Assembly: GCA_003609755.1 (NCBI GenBank)
Contig: AP017991.1
Location: 3,055,501-3,119,500, forward strand
Direction of reading: 5' to 3'
DNA: 64,000 nucleotides
From: Planktothrix agardhii NIES-204
Lineage (GTDB): Bacteria > Cyanobacteriota > Cyanobacteriia > Cyanobacteriales > Microcoleaceae
Both the position numbers and the translations under genes were made by a program. The notes under the pieces were generated by a model. The model ran no database searches. It saw only the letters and a program-made list of their open reading frames with translations, and was not told the origin of the DNA. Position 1 is the stretch's first letter; each line of letters begins with the position of its first letter. Of the stretch, positions 24,053 through 32,970 are shown one piece after another.

Positions 24053-25795
24053 TTAGGGATGCTTCCAAACCTTTACTTGTCCATCCCATCCCCCACTAAC
24101 TAGGGTATTACCATCGGGACTAATCCCAACGGCATTTATATAACCGGAGTGACCTCTTAAATTCCCTTTTAATTGACCCGTGGCTAAGTCCCAAAGTTTG
24201 ACGGTTTTATCCCAACTTCCACTAATTAATGTTTTCCCATCCTTGGTAATTACGATTGACCAAACGCCATCGGTATGACCACTTAACTTACGAATGGGTT
24301 GACCTGTTTTTAATTTCCATAATCCAATTGTTCCATCGGCGCTGCTACTGGCTAAAGTCTCTCCATCAGGACTAATTGCTAAGGATAAAACCGATAATTC
24401 ATGACCTTTTAATGTACGAATTAATTCTCCAGTTTGAATATTCCATAATTTGATACTACTATCTTTACTTCCACTGGCTAAAATTTGACTGTCGGGACTA
24501 AATGCGATCGCGCTAACTAACTGTTCATGTCCGATAAAGGTTTTTAAAAGTTGACCCGTTTGCAGATTCCAAAGTTTAATAGTTTTATCCCAACCTCCAC
24601 TGGCAATCATTTTACCATCAGGGCTAATTTTTACTGCTAAAATGGGATTATTATGGGCTTGAATCGTTTGAAGTAAGGGCAAAGTTGAAGATTGTAAACC
24701 CGTGGCTAAATCCCAAATTTTAATTAATCCATCTTCCCCTCCTGTAACTAAATATTTGTTATCTTGACTGAGGCTAATGCTATAAATTGATCCTTGATGA
24801 GCGGGTAAAGTTCGAGTTAGTCCACTGGTGGTAATATTCCAAATCGAAATATTTCCATTACTATTGCCAATAATAGCATAGGGAAAGACTAAAGCGATGG
24901 ATAATATTTCTCCTGATTCTTCGGTTAAAGTCGTAGCTAAAGAAAAGGAATTAGTGACCGAAGCGATATTAATAGGGGGTTTTGCGGGTGAATTTGAAGT
25001 ATTAAGATCGGGATTATTGGTAATCGGTGCAGAGGGATTAGTGGAGGAAATAATTGAAGATAATGTTGCTGTTTTTCGCCAATTAAAAAAATAATTGATC
25101 GGGATTCCCGCAGAAACAATTTTATCAGGATTAGTGCCTAGCTGGACAATTCCATTGACTCCAATAACCTTTCCTTCCCCATCTAAAATTGGGCCGCCAC
25201 TCATCCCACTTCTGACTAAATTTGTGTAAACTAAACTATATCCCAACCGAGGTTGTTGACGTTGGCTAAAGGTTCCACTGGTACTTAAAAAAAGTCTTTG
25301 TCCTAGGGAACTTCCAGAACGGGGCCATCCGGCTACATATAAAGGACTTCCTGACTGAATATTATTAGCATCGGCGGGAATTGCTACTCGATATCGTTGG
25401 GAACTACTAAAGGGAACTAGGGCTAAATCTAGGTTGGGAAGTTGTTGAATTAAACTATAATAAACAAAGTGGCGTTCACCATCGGGGGTGACGATTTCAT
25501 AGTCTCCCACGCGATCGACAACGTGCCAATTTGTCAAAACATAATAGGTATTTCCTTGTTTTTCTACAATAAATCCCGATCCGCCTTTTGGCCCGTCAAT
25601 TCTAACGGTAATTTCTCCAGCAATGGTATTAATGTCGGTGGGAGATAGGGCTATTTTTTCGGCAATTTGTAAGGGGAAAGAGGACAAATGGGGTAGAAAT
25701 AGAACCGGAATTGTTAGGAAAGGAATATTTAAAGCGATCGCCAATAAGTTTTTAGGAGAAATTTTAAAGTATTGGGACAGTAAATTTAGATTCAT
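24053..25795 (-). CDS. Trypsin-like serine protease fused to seven WD40 repeats
   Basis: The 580-residue protein has an N-terminal hydrophobic segment (about 15-40) and a trypsin-like domain (about 60-245). The catalytic residues lie in NWHVVD (His), LDLALV (Asp) and SGMSGGPIL (Ser). A linker and seven WD40 blades follow (about 280-580), ending ISIWNI, IKIWDL, IKLWNL, IKLWNI, IGLWKL, VKLWDL and VKVWKH. Seven blades make one complete beta-propeller. It is probably exported or membrane-anchored. Proteases joined to WD40 propellers occur in filamentous cyanobacteria; the substrate is unknown. Confidence 0.9.
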   Translation of the reverse strand: MNLNLLSQYFKISPKNLLAIALNIPFLTIPVLFLPHLSSFPLQIAEKIALSPTDINTIAGEITVRIDGPKGGSGFIVEKQGNTYYVLTNWHVVDRVGDYEIVTPDGERHFVYYSLIQQLPNLDLALVPFSSSQRYRVAIPADANNIQSGSPLYVAGWPRSGSSLGQRLFLSTSGTFSQRQQPRLGYSLVYTNLVRSGMSGGPILDGEGKVIGVNGIVQLGTNPDKIVSAGIPINYFFNWRKTATLSSIISSTNPSAPITNNPDLNTSNSPAKPPINIASVTNSFSLATTLTEESGEILSIALVFPYAIIGNSNGNISIWNITTSGLTRTLPAHQGSIYSISLSQDNKYLVTGGEDGLIKIWDLATGLQSSTLPLLQTIQAHNNPILAVKISPDGKMIASGGWDKTIKLWNLQTGQLLKTFIGHEQLVSAIAFSPDSQILASGSKDSSIKLWNIQTGELIRTLKGHELSVLSLAISPDGETLASSSADGTIGLWKLKTGQPIRKLSGHTDGVWSIVITKDGKTLISGSWDKTVKLWDLATGQLKGNLRGHSGYINAVGISPDGNTLVSGGWDGQVKVWKHP

Positions 25796-25831
25796 TCTAG
25801 TTTTTGAGATTAAATTATTGATTTGAGAGGA

Positions 25832-26101
25832 TCAAAAAATATCAGAATCTTCAGGTTGAGGAAGCAAATTAGACGGGGGGCGATCGCTACTCCAAGCCCA
25901 CCAAACACAGCCACATTGACAAGTATAAAATTCCTGCCATTTGCGATGGTTATTTTCGCTGTACACTGGAGAACGACGATTAATCCAAACCTTTTGGGCT
26001 TCTAAACTACTCGCGGAACATTCAGGACAGCAAAACTCAGAAGCGTGAATTGCATCAGTCGTCCAATCTGGAGGGGTGGGTTGAAACGCATCCATTGGCA
26101 A
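25832..26101 (-). CDS. Small zinc-ribbon-like cyanobacterial protein
   Basis: The 89-residue protein has cysteine clusters FCCPECSASS (about residues 23-32) and YTCQCGCVWWAW (about 59-70), which probably bind zinc. It is otherwise unrecognised. It lies 36 bases upstream of the protease gene and 37 bases downstream of the DUF167 gene, all on the reverse strand. Confidence 0.7.
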   Translation of the reverse strand: MPMDAFQPTPPDWTTDAIHASEFCCPECSASSLEAQKVWINRRSPVYSENNHRKWQEFYTCQCGCVWWAWSSDRPPSNLLPQPEDSDIF

Positions 26102-26138
26102 AAATACTGAAATTAATGATGTCTACTCACCGATTATA

Positions 26139-26372
26139 CTAGGAATTAAGATCAGGAACTTCTACAAATTTATGACGGGAGAATAGGCCCGATTTAATGG
26201 TAATTTGGGATTTGGGAACTCCTAAGTGTTTGGCTAAAAATTTAATTAATTCTTGATTGGCTTTTCCTTCGACTGGGGGAGATTTAAGATTAACAGTAAA
26301 ACTTCCATCAATTTCTTCATGGAAAACTTGCTGTTTAGAATTGGGTTTAACTTTAATTTTTAAGAGTGCCAA
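26139..26372 (-). CDS. DUF167 (YggU family) protein
   Basis: The 77-residue protein shows the DUF167 pattern [32 protein letters not shown], then [14 protein letters not shown]. The fold is known from structures of YggU-like proteins, but the function is not. Confidence 0.9.
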   Translation of the reverse strand: MALLKIKVKPNSKQQVFHEEIDGSFTVNLKSPPVEGKANQELIKFLAKHLGVPKSQITIKSGLFSRHKFVEVPDLNS

Positions 26373-26454
26373 AGGTTTAAAGAATTGCGATCGCTTATAT
26401 TAATATAGGATACAGCAATTTGGTATCCTATATTGATATAAGATGATTTTAAAA

Positions 26455-26895
26455 TTAAGCTGTCAGGGGATAATCTAAACTTTCTAACGCCCGTTTTACC
26501 GCGACTAAATTGTAGGGAAAAGGGGGGTTTAAGGGGCGATAATCTAGTTCATGGGGTTCCCCATGTCGCAGTAGCGCATTCACCATTAAACAGTCTTCTG
26601 TACCCAGATTAACTGCACCGTGAGGAACCCCTGGGGGAATTTTAACCACAGTTGGAACCCGATCACTCAAGGGAATATAACGATATTGACGATTCTGTAA
26701 AATCACTAAGACAAATTGACCTCGGACGACCAATAATTGATCAGTTTGAAAACGATGCACAAATAACTTCTCTACCGCGCCCGCTTCAACCTGTACTGTC
26801 ATCGTTTCATCGCTGGTTTGAGGAGTGAAAAATTCAACCATCCCAGACCTCATTGAGTTGAGTCTGCGAACTTCAACTTGGTGGATCAGACCCAT
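26455..26895 (-). CDS. Cupin-fold protein, dTDP-sugar epimerase-like
   Basis: The 146-residue product from the ATG at 26895 (MGLIHQVEVRRLNSMRSG) has the beta-barrel layout of small cupins (VEKLFVHRFQTDQLLVVRGQ, IPPGVPHGAVNLG). It resembles RmlC-like dTDP-4-dehydrorhamnose 3,5-epimerases but lacks their full catalytic set as far as I can see. The frame continues upstream to 27075, but this extension crosses the tandem repeat at 26971-27070, so the shorter start is used. Confidence 0.7.
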   Translation of the reverse strand: MGLIHQVEVRRLNSMRSGMVEFFTPQTSDETMTVQVEAGAVEKLFVHRFQTDQLLVVRGQFVLVILQNRQYRYIPLSDRVPTVVKIPPGVPHGAVNLGTEDCLMVNALLRHGEPHELDYRPLNPPFPYNLVAVKRALESLDYPLTA

Positions 26896-26970
26896 ATTGA
26901 TAGTCCTCACAATGCAAAATGTTATGCTTTTGTCAAGTATAAGCGGTGTTTTTGTAAAATTTTGTAATAA

Positions 26971-27070
26971 AATTAACGAAATTCGAGAATAGAGGCATAA
27001 ATGCCTCACTACGGTAATAGAATTAACGAAATTCGAGAATAGAGGCATAAATGCCTCACTATGGTAATGA
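26971..27070. repeat. Tandem direct repeat, two 50-base units
   Basis: Units 26971-27020 and 27021-27070 are identical except for two bases. Each begins AATTAACGAAATTCGAGAAT and contains the palindrome GAGGCATAAATGCCTC. The repeat fills the divergent promoter region between the cupin gene and the oligopeptide-binding protein gene. Confidence 0.9.
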
Positions 27071-27114
27071 AACATACTCAGTACAGAATGCGATCGCCCT
27101 TTTCTACAATTTCT

Positions 27115-28848
27115 ATGAATTTTTATAAATTTTCTCTGTTGATTTCTCTGATTAGTTTAACCCTAAGTTCCTGTGGGTCTTCTCCAAATTCTAGCTCAAC
27201 TAATCCTACTAATTCTAATCAGCAACCCGCAGAAAAAAACCTAAAATTATTATATTGGCAAGCGCCAACTATTCTGAATCCCCATTTATCAACCGGGTTC
27301 AAAGATTCCGAAGCTAGTCGGATTACTTTAGAACCCTTAGCCAGTTTCAACAATGAATTAGAATTAGTGCCTTTCTTAGCCGCAGAAATTCCGACCTTAG
27401 AAAATGGAGGAATTGCTAAAGATGGTAAATCAGTGACCTGGAAACTGAAAAAAAATGTTAACTGGTCTGATGGTAAACCCTTTACAGCAGATGATGTAAT
27501 TTTTACTTATGAATTTATTAGTAATCCCAAAGTTGGAACTACCACATCTGGGACGTATGAGATTATTAAAAATATTGAAAAAATTGATGATCACACCATA
27601 AAAATTAACTTTAAATCCGTAACCCCTGGATGGTATTCTGTGTTTGTAGGAACTGAAGGAATGATCTTACCTCGTCATATTTTTCAAGGCTATAATGGAG
27701 AAAATGCTCGACAAGCACCTGGTAATTTAAAACCCATAGGAACTGGGCCATATCGAGTAGTAGAATTTAAACCTGGGGATGTGGTTGTTTATGAAGCTAA
27801 CCCCAATTTTCGAGAAGCCAAACAGTTAGAATTTGAACGCTTAGAGTTAAAAGGGGGAGGGGATGCAGCATCAGCAGCCAGGGCAGTCTTGCAGACAGGA
27901 GATGCGGATTATGCCTATAATCTTCAGGTAGAATCTAATGTTTTAAAACCCTTAGAAGCGACGGGAAAAGGTAAGATTGTTTCTAATTTTGGAGCATTAA
28001 TGGAACGAATTTTGATTAATCAAACCGATCCGAATAAAACTACACCCGATGGAGAAAGATCGAGTTTAAAATTCCCCCATCCTTTCTTTAGTGATCCTAA
28101 AGTACGTCAGGCTTTAAGTTTAGCAATCAATCGAGAGATTATTGCTAATCAACTCTATGGAATTTTAGGAAAATCTACTTCTAATTTTGTAGTTAATCCG
28201 GCTCAAGTTGTTTCTCCTAATACCACCTATAAATTTAATTTAGAAAAAGCCGCAAAACTATTAGATGACGCGGGATGGAAAGATACCAATAATAATGGGA
28301 TTCGAGATAAAAATGGGGTAGAAATGAACTTAGTTTTTCAAACTTCCGTTAATCCTTTACGGCAAAAAACCCAAGAAGTGATCAAACAATCCTTAGAGAA
28401 ATTAGGAATGAAAGTAGAACTCAAAAATATTGATCCCAGTGTATATTTTTCCGGTGATCCTGCTAATCCCGATACTACAGAAAGATTTGCGGCGGATTTA
28501 CAATTATTTAGTACCGGAAATACGAATCCCGATCCTACATCTTATTTAAAAACCTATACCTGTGATCAAATTCCTCAAAAAGCGAATAATTGGACAGGGA
28601 ATAATTATTCTCGCTATTGTAACCCAGAATATGATGTACTTTGGAAACAAGCGACCACTGAAATTAACCCCGAAAAACAAAAAAAAATCTGGATTAAAAT
28701 GAATGATATGTTAGTTAATAATTATATTGTGATTCCCTTAATTCATCGGGCGGAAGTTGAAGGAGTCAATAAAAATTTAACGGGCGTAGAATTAACCCCT
28801 TGGGATTTAACCGTCTGGAATATCAAAGATTGGAAAAAGACCCCGTAG
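27115..28848 (+). CDS. Oligopeptide/dipeptide ABC transporter substrate-binding lipoprotein
   Basis: The 577-residue product from the ATG at 27115 starts with a lipoprotein signal (FSLLISLISLTLSSC, lipid-modified Cys20). A family 5 solute-binding domain follows (LLYWQAPTILNPHLSTGFKD, VNWSDGKPFTADDVIFTYEF, KVRQALSLAINREIIANQLYG). An ATG at 27061 and another at 27088 would add residues before the signal and lie in or near the tandem repeat. It is the first gene of a three-gene unit with two permeases. Ligand is unknown; peptides, nickel and opines are all possible for this family. Confidence 0.9.
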   Translation: MNFYKFSLLISLISLTLSSCGSSPNSSSTNPTNSNQQPAEKNLKLLYWQAPTILNPHLSTGFKDSEASRITLEPLASFNNELELVPFLAAEIPTLENGGIAKDGKSVTWKLKKNVNWSDGKPFTADDVIFTYEFISNPKVGTTTSGTYEIIKNIEKIDDHTIKINFKSVTPGWYSVFVGTEGMILPRHIFQGYNGENARQAPGNLKPIGTGPYRVVEFKPGDVVVYEANPNFREAKQLEFERLELKGGGDAASAARAVLQTGDADYAYNLQVESNVLKPLEATGKGKIVSNFGALMERILINQTDPNKTTPDGERSSLKFPHPFFSDPKVRQALSLAINREIIANQLYGILGKSTSNFVVNPAQVVSPNTTYKFNLEKAAKLLDDAGWKDTNNNGIRDKNGVEMNLVFQTSVNPLRQKTQEVIKQSLEKLGMKVELKNIDPSVYFSGDPANPDTTERFAADLQLFSTGNTNPDPTSYLKTYTCDQIPQKANNWTGNNYSRYCNPEYDVLWKQATTEINPEKQKKIWIKMNDMLVNNYIVIPLIHRAEVEGVNKNLTGVELTPWDLTVWNIKDWKKTP

Positions 28849-28856
28849 TAAGCCCC

Positions 28857-28876
28857 GTAGTAAGCCCTTCAGGGCT
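28857..28876. repeat. Partial copy of the GTAGTAAGCCC palindromic repeat
   Basis: GTAGTAAGCCCTTCAGGGCT follows the binding-protein stop codon. It is preceded by two direct copies of CCCCGTAGTAAG (28841-28852 and 28853-28864). It matches the right end of the element at 32853-32970. Confidence 0.65.
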
Positions 28877-28913
28877 ATCTTTTATTTTATTATTATTTCT
28901 TAATTAACCCACT

Positions 28914-29870
28914 ATGACCCGATACCTAATTAACCGGATTCAAACCTCCATTCCCACCCTAATAGCTATTAGTATGGTAGTGTTTTTAATCCTAGCATTA
29001 GCCCCCGGTAATCCGATGGGAGAATTTGCTAATAATCCTTCAATTACACCCGAAGTTAGAGAAAATATTAAGCGATCGCTAGGTTTAGATCAACCGATTC
29101 CGATCAGGTATTTAAAATGGATTTGGGCATTTTTACAAGGAGATCTAGGCTATTCCTTTACCAGTCGCAGCCCGGTTTTGGATTTAATTTTCCAACGTTT
29201 ACCGACAACTCTTTGGATTATGGGGGCGGCTTATAGTTTAGCGGTTTTAATCGCCTTTCCCTTGGGGATTATTTCGGCATTAAAACGCTATTCTTTTTGG
29301 GATCAAATTATCACAACGGTTTCCTTTATTGGGTTTTCCTTACCCACATTTTTTACGGGGTTACTATTTATTATTATTTTCAGTGTTCAACTTAAATGGC
29401 TTCCTTTTATTTATAATAGTACCTTAGAAGTGACAAATTTACAAACATTTTGGCAACAAATCCAACAGTCTATTATGCCCGTTTGTGTGTTAGGATTCTA
29501 TCAAGCTGCAATTTTAATGCGGTTTATTCGTTCTTCTTTTTTAGAACAGTTCAATCAAAATTATGTTCGTACCGCTTATGCTAAAGGTTTACCAAAATTG
29601 AATGTAATTAATGGTCATATTTTGAGAAATGCCTTAATTCCGGTCGTAACCTTAATTGCTTTACAAATTCCAGGTTTATTTGCTGGATCATTAGTCACCG
29701 AACAGGTGTTTAGGATTCCCGGTATTGGAGCGTTATTAATTGATTCAATTTTTCGCAGTGATACCCCGGTAATTATGGGAATTACGATGGTTTATGCAAT
29801 TTTAGTGGTAATTTTCAACTTATTTGCTGATATTTTATATGGATTTTTAGATCCTAGAGTTAAATATTAA
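28914..29870 (+). CDS. Oligopeptide ABC transporter permease (DppB/OppB-like)
   Basis: The 318-residue inner-membrane protein has about six helices. It has the family N-terminus MTRYLINRIQTSIPTLIAIS and SLGLDQPIPIRYLKWI, and the EAA coupling motif YVRTAYAKGLPKLNVINGH. It lies 65 bases after the binding-protein gene and 9 bases before the second permease. Confidence 0.93.
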   Translation: MTRYLINRIQTSIPTLIAISMVVFLILALAPGNPMGEFANNPSITPEVRENIKRSLGLDQPIPIRYLKWIWAFLQGDLGYSFTSRSPVLDLIFQRLPTTLWIMGAAYSLAVLIAFPLGIISALKRYSFWDQIITTVSFIGFSLPTFFTGLLFIIIFSVQLKWLPFIYNSTLEVTNLQTFWQQIQQSIMPVCVLGFYQAAILMRFIRSSFLEQFNQNYVRTAYAKGLPKLNVINGHILRNALIPVVTLIALQIPGLFAGSLVTEQVFRIPGIGALLIDSIFRSDTPVIMGITMVYAILVVIFNLFADILYGFLDPRVKY

Positions 29871-29879
29871 TTATTAACT

Positions 29880-30797
29880 ATGACTGTAATTAAACCTTCA
29901 GAAACAACTTCCAAAAACCGCCAACCTAGAAGCCTAATTCAGACTGCTTGGCGACAGTTTAAACGGGATAAAATCGCCTTTTTAGGATTAATTATTTTAG
30001 GATTAATGATTTTATCTGTAATTATTGGCCCTGGGATTTATGGAATTTCTCCGACAGAAATTGATTTTGTTAATTCCCTTTCTCCGCCAACGGGAAAACA
30101 TCCTTTTGGAACTAATGATTTAGGACAGGATCAATTAGCCCGTTTATTAATAGGAGGACGAGTTTCTTTAACCGTTGGTGTCGCAGCCATGGCGGTAGCA
30201 ATTTTATTCGGAACATTAGTAGGGGCGATCGCCGGATTTTATGGAGGAATTATTGATAGTTTGCTAATGCGATTAACAGATTTATTTATTTCTTTACCCC
30301 AATTACCTGTATTATTATTAGTAATCTATTTATTTCGAGAATCTATCAAACAAATTGTCGGGCCAGAAGTCGGGATTTTCCTATTAATTATTATAGTAGT
30401 TGGTGGGTTAAATTGGATGTCGGTGGCGCGATTAGTTAGGGCGAGTTTTCTAACCACAAGAGAACAGGATTTTGTCACCGCAGCTAAAGCTATTGGTGCG
30501 TCTTCTCGGCGATTAATTTGGGTACATATTCTCCCGAATGTTTTAAGTCCGGTAATTGTAGCAGCGACTTTAGCGGTGGGAACTGCGATTATTACAGAAT
30601 CGACTTTGAGTTTTTTAGGATTAGGATTTCCTCCCGATGTTCCGACCTGGGGAAGAATGCTTTATGATGCTCAAAACTATTTAGAAACCGCCCCCTATTT
30701 AGCTTTATTTCCAGGGTTAGCGATTTTTTTAACGGTTTTGAGTATTAACGCAGTAGGTGATGGTTTAAGGGATGCTTTAGATCCCCAATCTCATTAA
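29880..30797 (+). CDS. Oligopeptide ABC transporter permease (DppC/OppC-like)
   Basis: The 305-residue membrane protein has the DppC pattern WRQFKRDKIAFLGLIIL, HPFGTNDLGQDQLARLLIGG, and the coupling motif DFVTAAKAIGASSRRLIW. It completes a binding protein-permease-permease unit. The two ATPases (DppD/DppF) are not adjacent, so they must be encoded elsewhere or shared. Confidence 0.93.
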   Translation: MTVIKPSETTSKNRQPRSLIQTAWRQFKRDKIAFLGLIILGLMILSVIIGPGIYGISPTEIDFVNSLSPPTGKHPFGTNDLGQDQLARLLIGGRVSLTVGVAAMAVAILFGTLVGAIAGFYGGIIDSLLMRLTDLFISLPQLPVLLLVIYLFRESIKQIVGPEVGIFLLIIIVVGGLNWMSVARLVRASFLTTREQDFVTAAKAIGASSRRLIWVHILPNVLSPVIVAATLAVGTAIITESTLSFLGLGFPPDVPTWGRMLYDAQNYLETAPYLALFPGLAIFLTVLSINAVGDGLRDALDPQSH

Positions 30798-30840
30798 TTT
30801 ATTGTTATGTAAAATACACAATTTTTTCTAAGATGATTTC

Positions 30841-31005
30841 AAGACCAGAATTCGCACTCTTGCGAAACGCTATCGTAGTTTAATTATAGCTTGTAATTCA
30901 ATATTTGCACCCGATAAGAAAACTTCTAATATTCTTAAAGTTGCCACCGATCCCGCTTGTCCCCCCTTTCAATTTCAAGAAAATCAAGTTTTACCTAAGA
31001 ATTGA
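30841..31005 (+). pseudogene. Remnant of a glutamine/polar amino acid-binding protein gene
   Basis: A start-less frame reads RYRSLIIACNSIFAPDKK, then ILKVATDPACPPFQFQEN before stopping at 31003-31005. LKVATDPA-PPFxF is the conserved beginning of the mature GlnH-type solute-binding protein. Everything after it is missing, and the segment before it resembles a decayed signal peptide. Confidence 0.6.
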
Positions 31006-31059
31006 CATGATGGATTTTATGTGTTATTAATTAAGTTATAAAATTAAACATAGTCAACC

Positions 31060-31587
31060 ATGAAATATAAATTATTGGCAATTTTAGCCATGTTTACACC
31101 CGTTATTTTTGCAGCCTCAACGGTGGCTCAATCTAATACAACTGATCCGGCTGTTTTTTTAAAAGGTAATGCTCGCTCCTGTCAAGGATGTAATTTACAA
31201 GGGGCAGATTTAAGCAAGCAAAGCCGAGTTAATGCTCAACTGAGACAAGCTAATTTGAGCAATGCTAATTTTAATGATGCCAACTTCCGAGGAGCATTTT
31301 TTACCTGTGCAAACCTCTCCAATAGCACCATGAGAAACACTAATTTTTCCTTTGCTAATTTTGTCGATGCTAACTTAAGTGGAGTCGATTTAAGTGGCGC
31401 AGATTTAAGTAGAACGGACTTAAGTGGAGCAATTATTGATGAAAGAACTAATTTTTCTGGAGCTAACTTAACTGGAGCAAAACTCTGGGATGCAGCCACA
31501 ATTTTCCGACCCGGAATGGATTTAACCCGCATTCCGCGAGATTACACAATAGAAAGTCAGCGCGTCAAATGTAATAACAGAAGATAA
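31060..31587 (+). CDS. Exported pentapeptide-repeat protein
   Basis: The 175-residue protein has a signal peptide (MKYKLLAILAMFTPVIFAASTVAQ). A region with the pair SCQGCNLQGADL follows, then about 18 A(N/D)LSx-type pentapeptides (residues 55-140; LRQANLSNANFNDANFRGAFF) that form a right-handed beta-helix. It is probably periplasmic or lumenal. Function is unknown. A mixed heptamer repeat follows. Confidence 0.87.
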   Translation: MKYKLLAILAMFTPVIFAASTVAQSNTTDPAVFLKGNARSCQGCNLQGADLSKQSRVNAQLRQANLSNANFNDANFRGAFFTCANLSNSTMRNTNFSFANFVDANLSGVDLSGADLSRTDLSGAIIDERTNFSGANLTGAKLWDAATIFRPGMDLTRIPRDYTIESQRVKCNNRR

Positions 31588-31589
31588 CA

Positions 31590-31676
31590 TCAGTTATCAG
31601 TTATCAGTCATCAGTTTATTACCCATTACCCATTACCCATTACCCATTACCCATTACCCATTACCTATTACCTATT
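31590..31676. repeat. STRR block: ATCAGTTATCAG units and ACCCATT heptamers
   Basis: CAGTTATCAGT-type units (31591-31615) are followed by six perfect ACCCATT heptamers (31621-31662) and two ACCTATT variants (31663-31676). The block ends directly before the ATG of the SDR gene at 31680, so it occupies its promoter and ribosome-binding region. Confidence 0.9.
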
Positions 31677-31679
31677 TAT

Positions 31680-32471
31680 ATGACATCAACAGTTTTGATT
31701 ACAGGTGCGTCTCAAGGAACGGGTAAAGCAACAGCTTTATTATTTGCAAAAAAAGGCTATAATGTAATTTTAGCTGCCCGGGAATCGGAACGTTTAGAAA
31801 CCCTAGCCAATGAAGTTTTATCTTTAGGGGTTTCTACCCTAGCGATTCCGACAGATGTAACTAATATTGAGCAGGTTAAATATTTAGTCAATCAATCCTT
31901 AGATTATTATGAAAGTATTGATGTTTTAGTAAATAATGCTGGAATTTGTTTGACCGCATCGGTGGAACATACAACCCTAGAAGATTGGCATGAATTAATG
32001 AATACAAACTTCTTTGGTTATGTAAATATGATTCATACATTATTACCCCATTTCTTGAAACAGAAACAAGGAACAATTGTGAATGTTGGTTCTTTTGGCG
32101 GGAAAATGCCCCTTCCCCAAATGGCAGCTTATTGTGCTAGTAAATATGCGGTGACAGGACTCACAGAATCCTTGAGGTTGGAAGTGCAAAAAAAAGGAAT
32201 TAATGTCTGTGCTGTTCATCCGGGGATTATTAATAGTAATTTCCTCGAAAGAGCGCAATTTCGGGGAGAAGATGGGTTAGAAATTGAACAACTACGTCAA
32301 CGCTTGGACTCCGCTTTAGCTTCGACTTGGGTAAGTCAACCGGAAGATATTGCTCAAGCGATTTGGAATGCGGTGCAGAAAAAACAAGCTGAAGTGGTGG
32401 TAGGGCCAGCCCTATTAGCAACAGAAACCTATCGATTATTCCCTGGATTAATGCAGTTAATTTTGAATTAA
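31680..32471 (+). CDS. Short-chain dehydrogenase/reductase (SDR)
   Basis: The 263-residue protein is a classical SDR. The nucleotide motif is TGASQGTGKATA (residues 7-18), NNAG is near residue 83, the catalytic Ser is in NVGSFGG, and the Tyr/Lys pair is in YCASK. It oxidises or reduces an unknown alcohol/ketone with NAD(P). No strong ribosome binding site is visible, because heptamer repeats run up to the start codon. Confidence 0.9.
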   Translation: MTSTVLITGASQGTGKATALLFAKKGYNVILAARESERLETLANEVLSLGVSTLAIPTDVTNIEQVKYLVNQSLDYYESIDVLVNNAGICLTASVEHTTLEDWHELMNTNFFGYVNMIHTLLPHFLKQKQGTIVNVGSFGGKMPLPQMAAYCASKYAVTGLTESLRLEVQKKGINVCAVHPGIINSNFLERAQFRGEDGLEIEQLRQRLDSALASTWVSQPEDIAQAIWNAVQKKQAEVVVGPALLATETYRLFPGLMQLILN

Positions 32472-32496
32472 AAATACCCAAATTGTATTATATCAA

Positions 32497-32658
32497 ATGG
32501 CTAAAAAATATTTAATTTTTGCTAGTCCTTATATTTTTAGGATTACAAGTATGGAAGTTCAGCCATCAAGTCATCATCCTTATACTTTAATGGGCGCAAT
32601 TTGTTTTGATCGTTATGAAGGAGAAAAATGGTTTGAAAAAGCGATATCTTGCCAATAA
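32497..32658 (+). other. Doubtful 53-codon open frame
   Basis: The frame reads MAKKYLIFASPYIFRITS and ends EKWFEKAISCQ. It is not recognised. It sits in a stretch of remnants between the SDR gene and ndhB and may itself be a fragment. Confidence 0.25.
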
Positions 32659-32794
32659 ATGTATTTTTTCTTATCCATTGCTTTAATGTTAATTTTGATA
32701 GCTATGCCAAATATTATATCAACAAAATAATCAAATTAAGAATTTTTGCGATCGCTTTTTGATCTGTAGGGGAGTTTAGGGTGTGATCGCTGCC

Positions 32795-32851
32795 ATAAAA
32801 CTCTGGAATTTAAAAACCGGAGAATTAATTAAAACTATTACAATTCATTAA
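32795..32851 (+). pseudogene. Single WD40-blade fragment
   Basis: The frame IKLWNLKTGELIKTITIH, then stop, matches the end of a WD40 repeat and is closely like blades in the protease gene at 24053-25795. Nothing else of the gene is present. A palindromic element starts two bases later. Confidence 0.6.
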
Positions 32852-32852
32852 A

Positions 32853-32970
32853 GTAGTAATCCCTTTAGGGCTTCATTCCCCAGAATTAGTAACAAAACCC
32901 AAAACCAATAACAATAAATTAAATTTATTAGTATTAGGTTTAGGGGATTAAGCCCTGAAGGGCTTACTAC
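32853..32970. mobile_element. MITE-like palindromic element of the GTAGTAAGCCC family
   Basis: The 118-base element begins GTAGTAATCCCTTTAGGGCT and ends AGCCCTGAAGGGCTTACTAC, so it has about 30-base terminal inverted repeats with a few mismatches. The interior is AT-rich and non-coding. A partial copy is at 28857-28876. Confidence 0.7.

Noticed and set aside
26896-27075. 60-residue extension of the cupin protein
   Set aside because: It crosses the 50-base tandem repeat and has no similarity to the family.
31236-31532. Lys/Leu-rich open frame antisense to the pentapeptide-repeat gene
   Set aside because: It is a by-product of the periodic pentapeptide codons read on the other strand.
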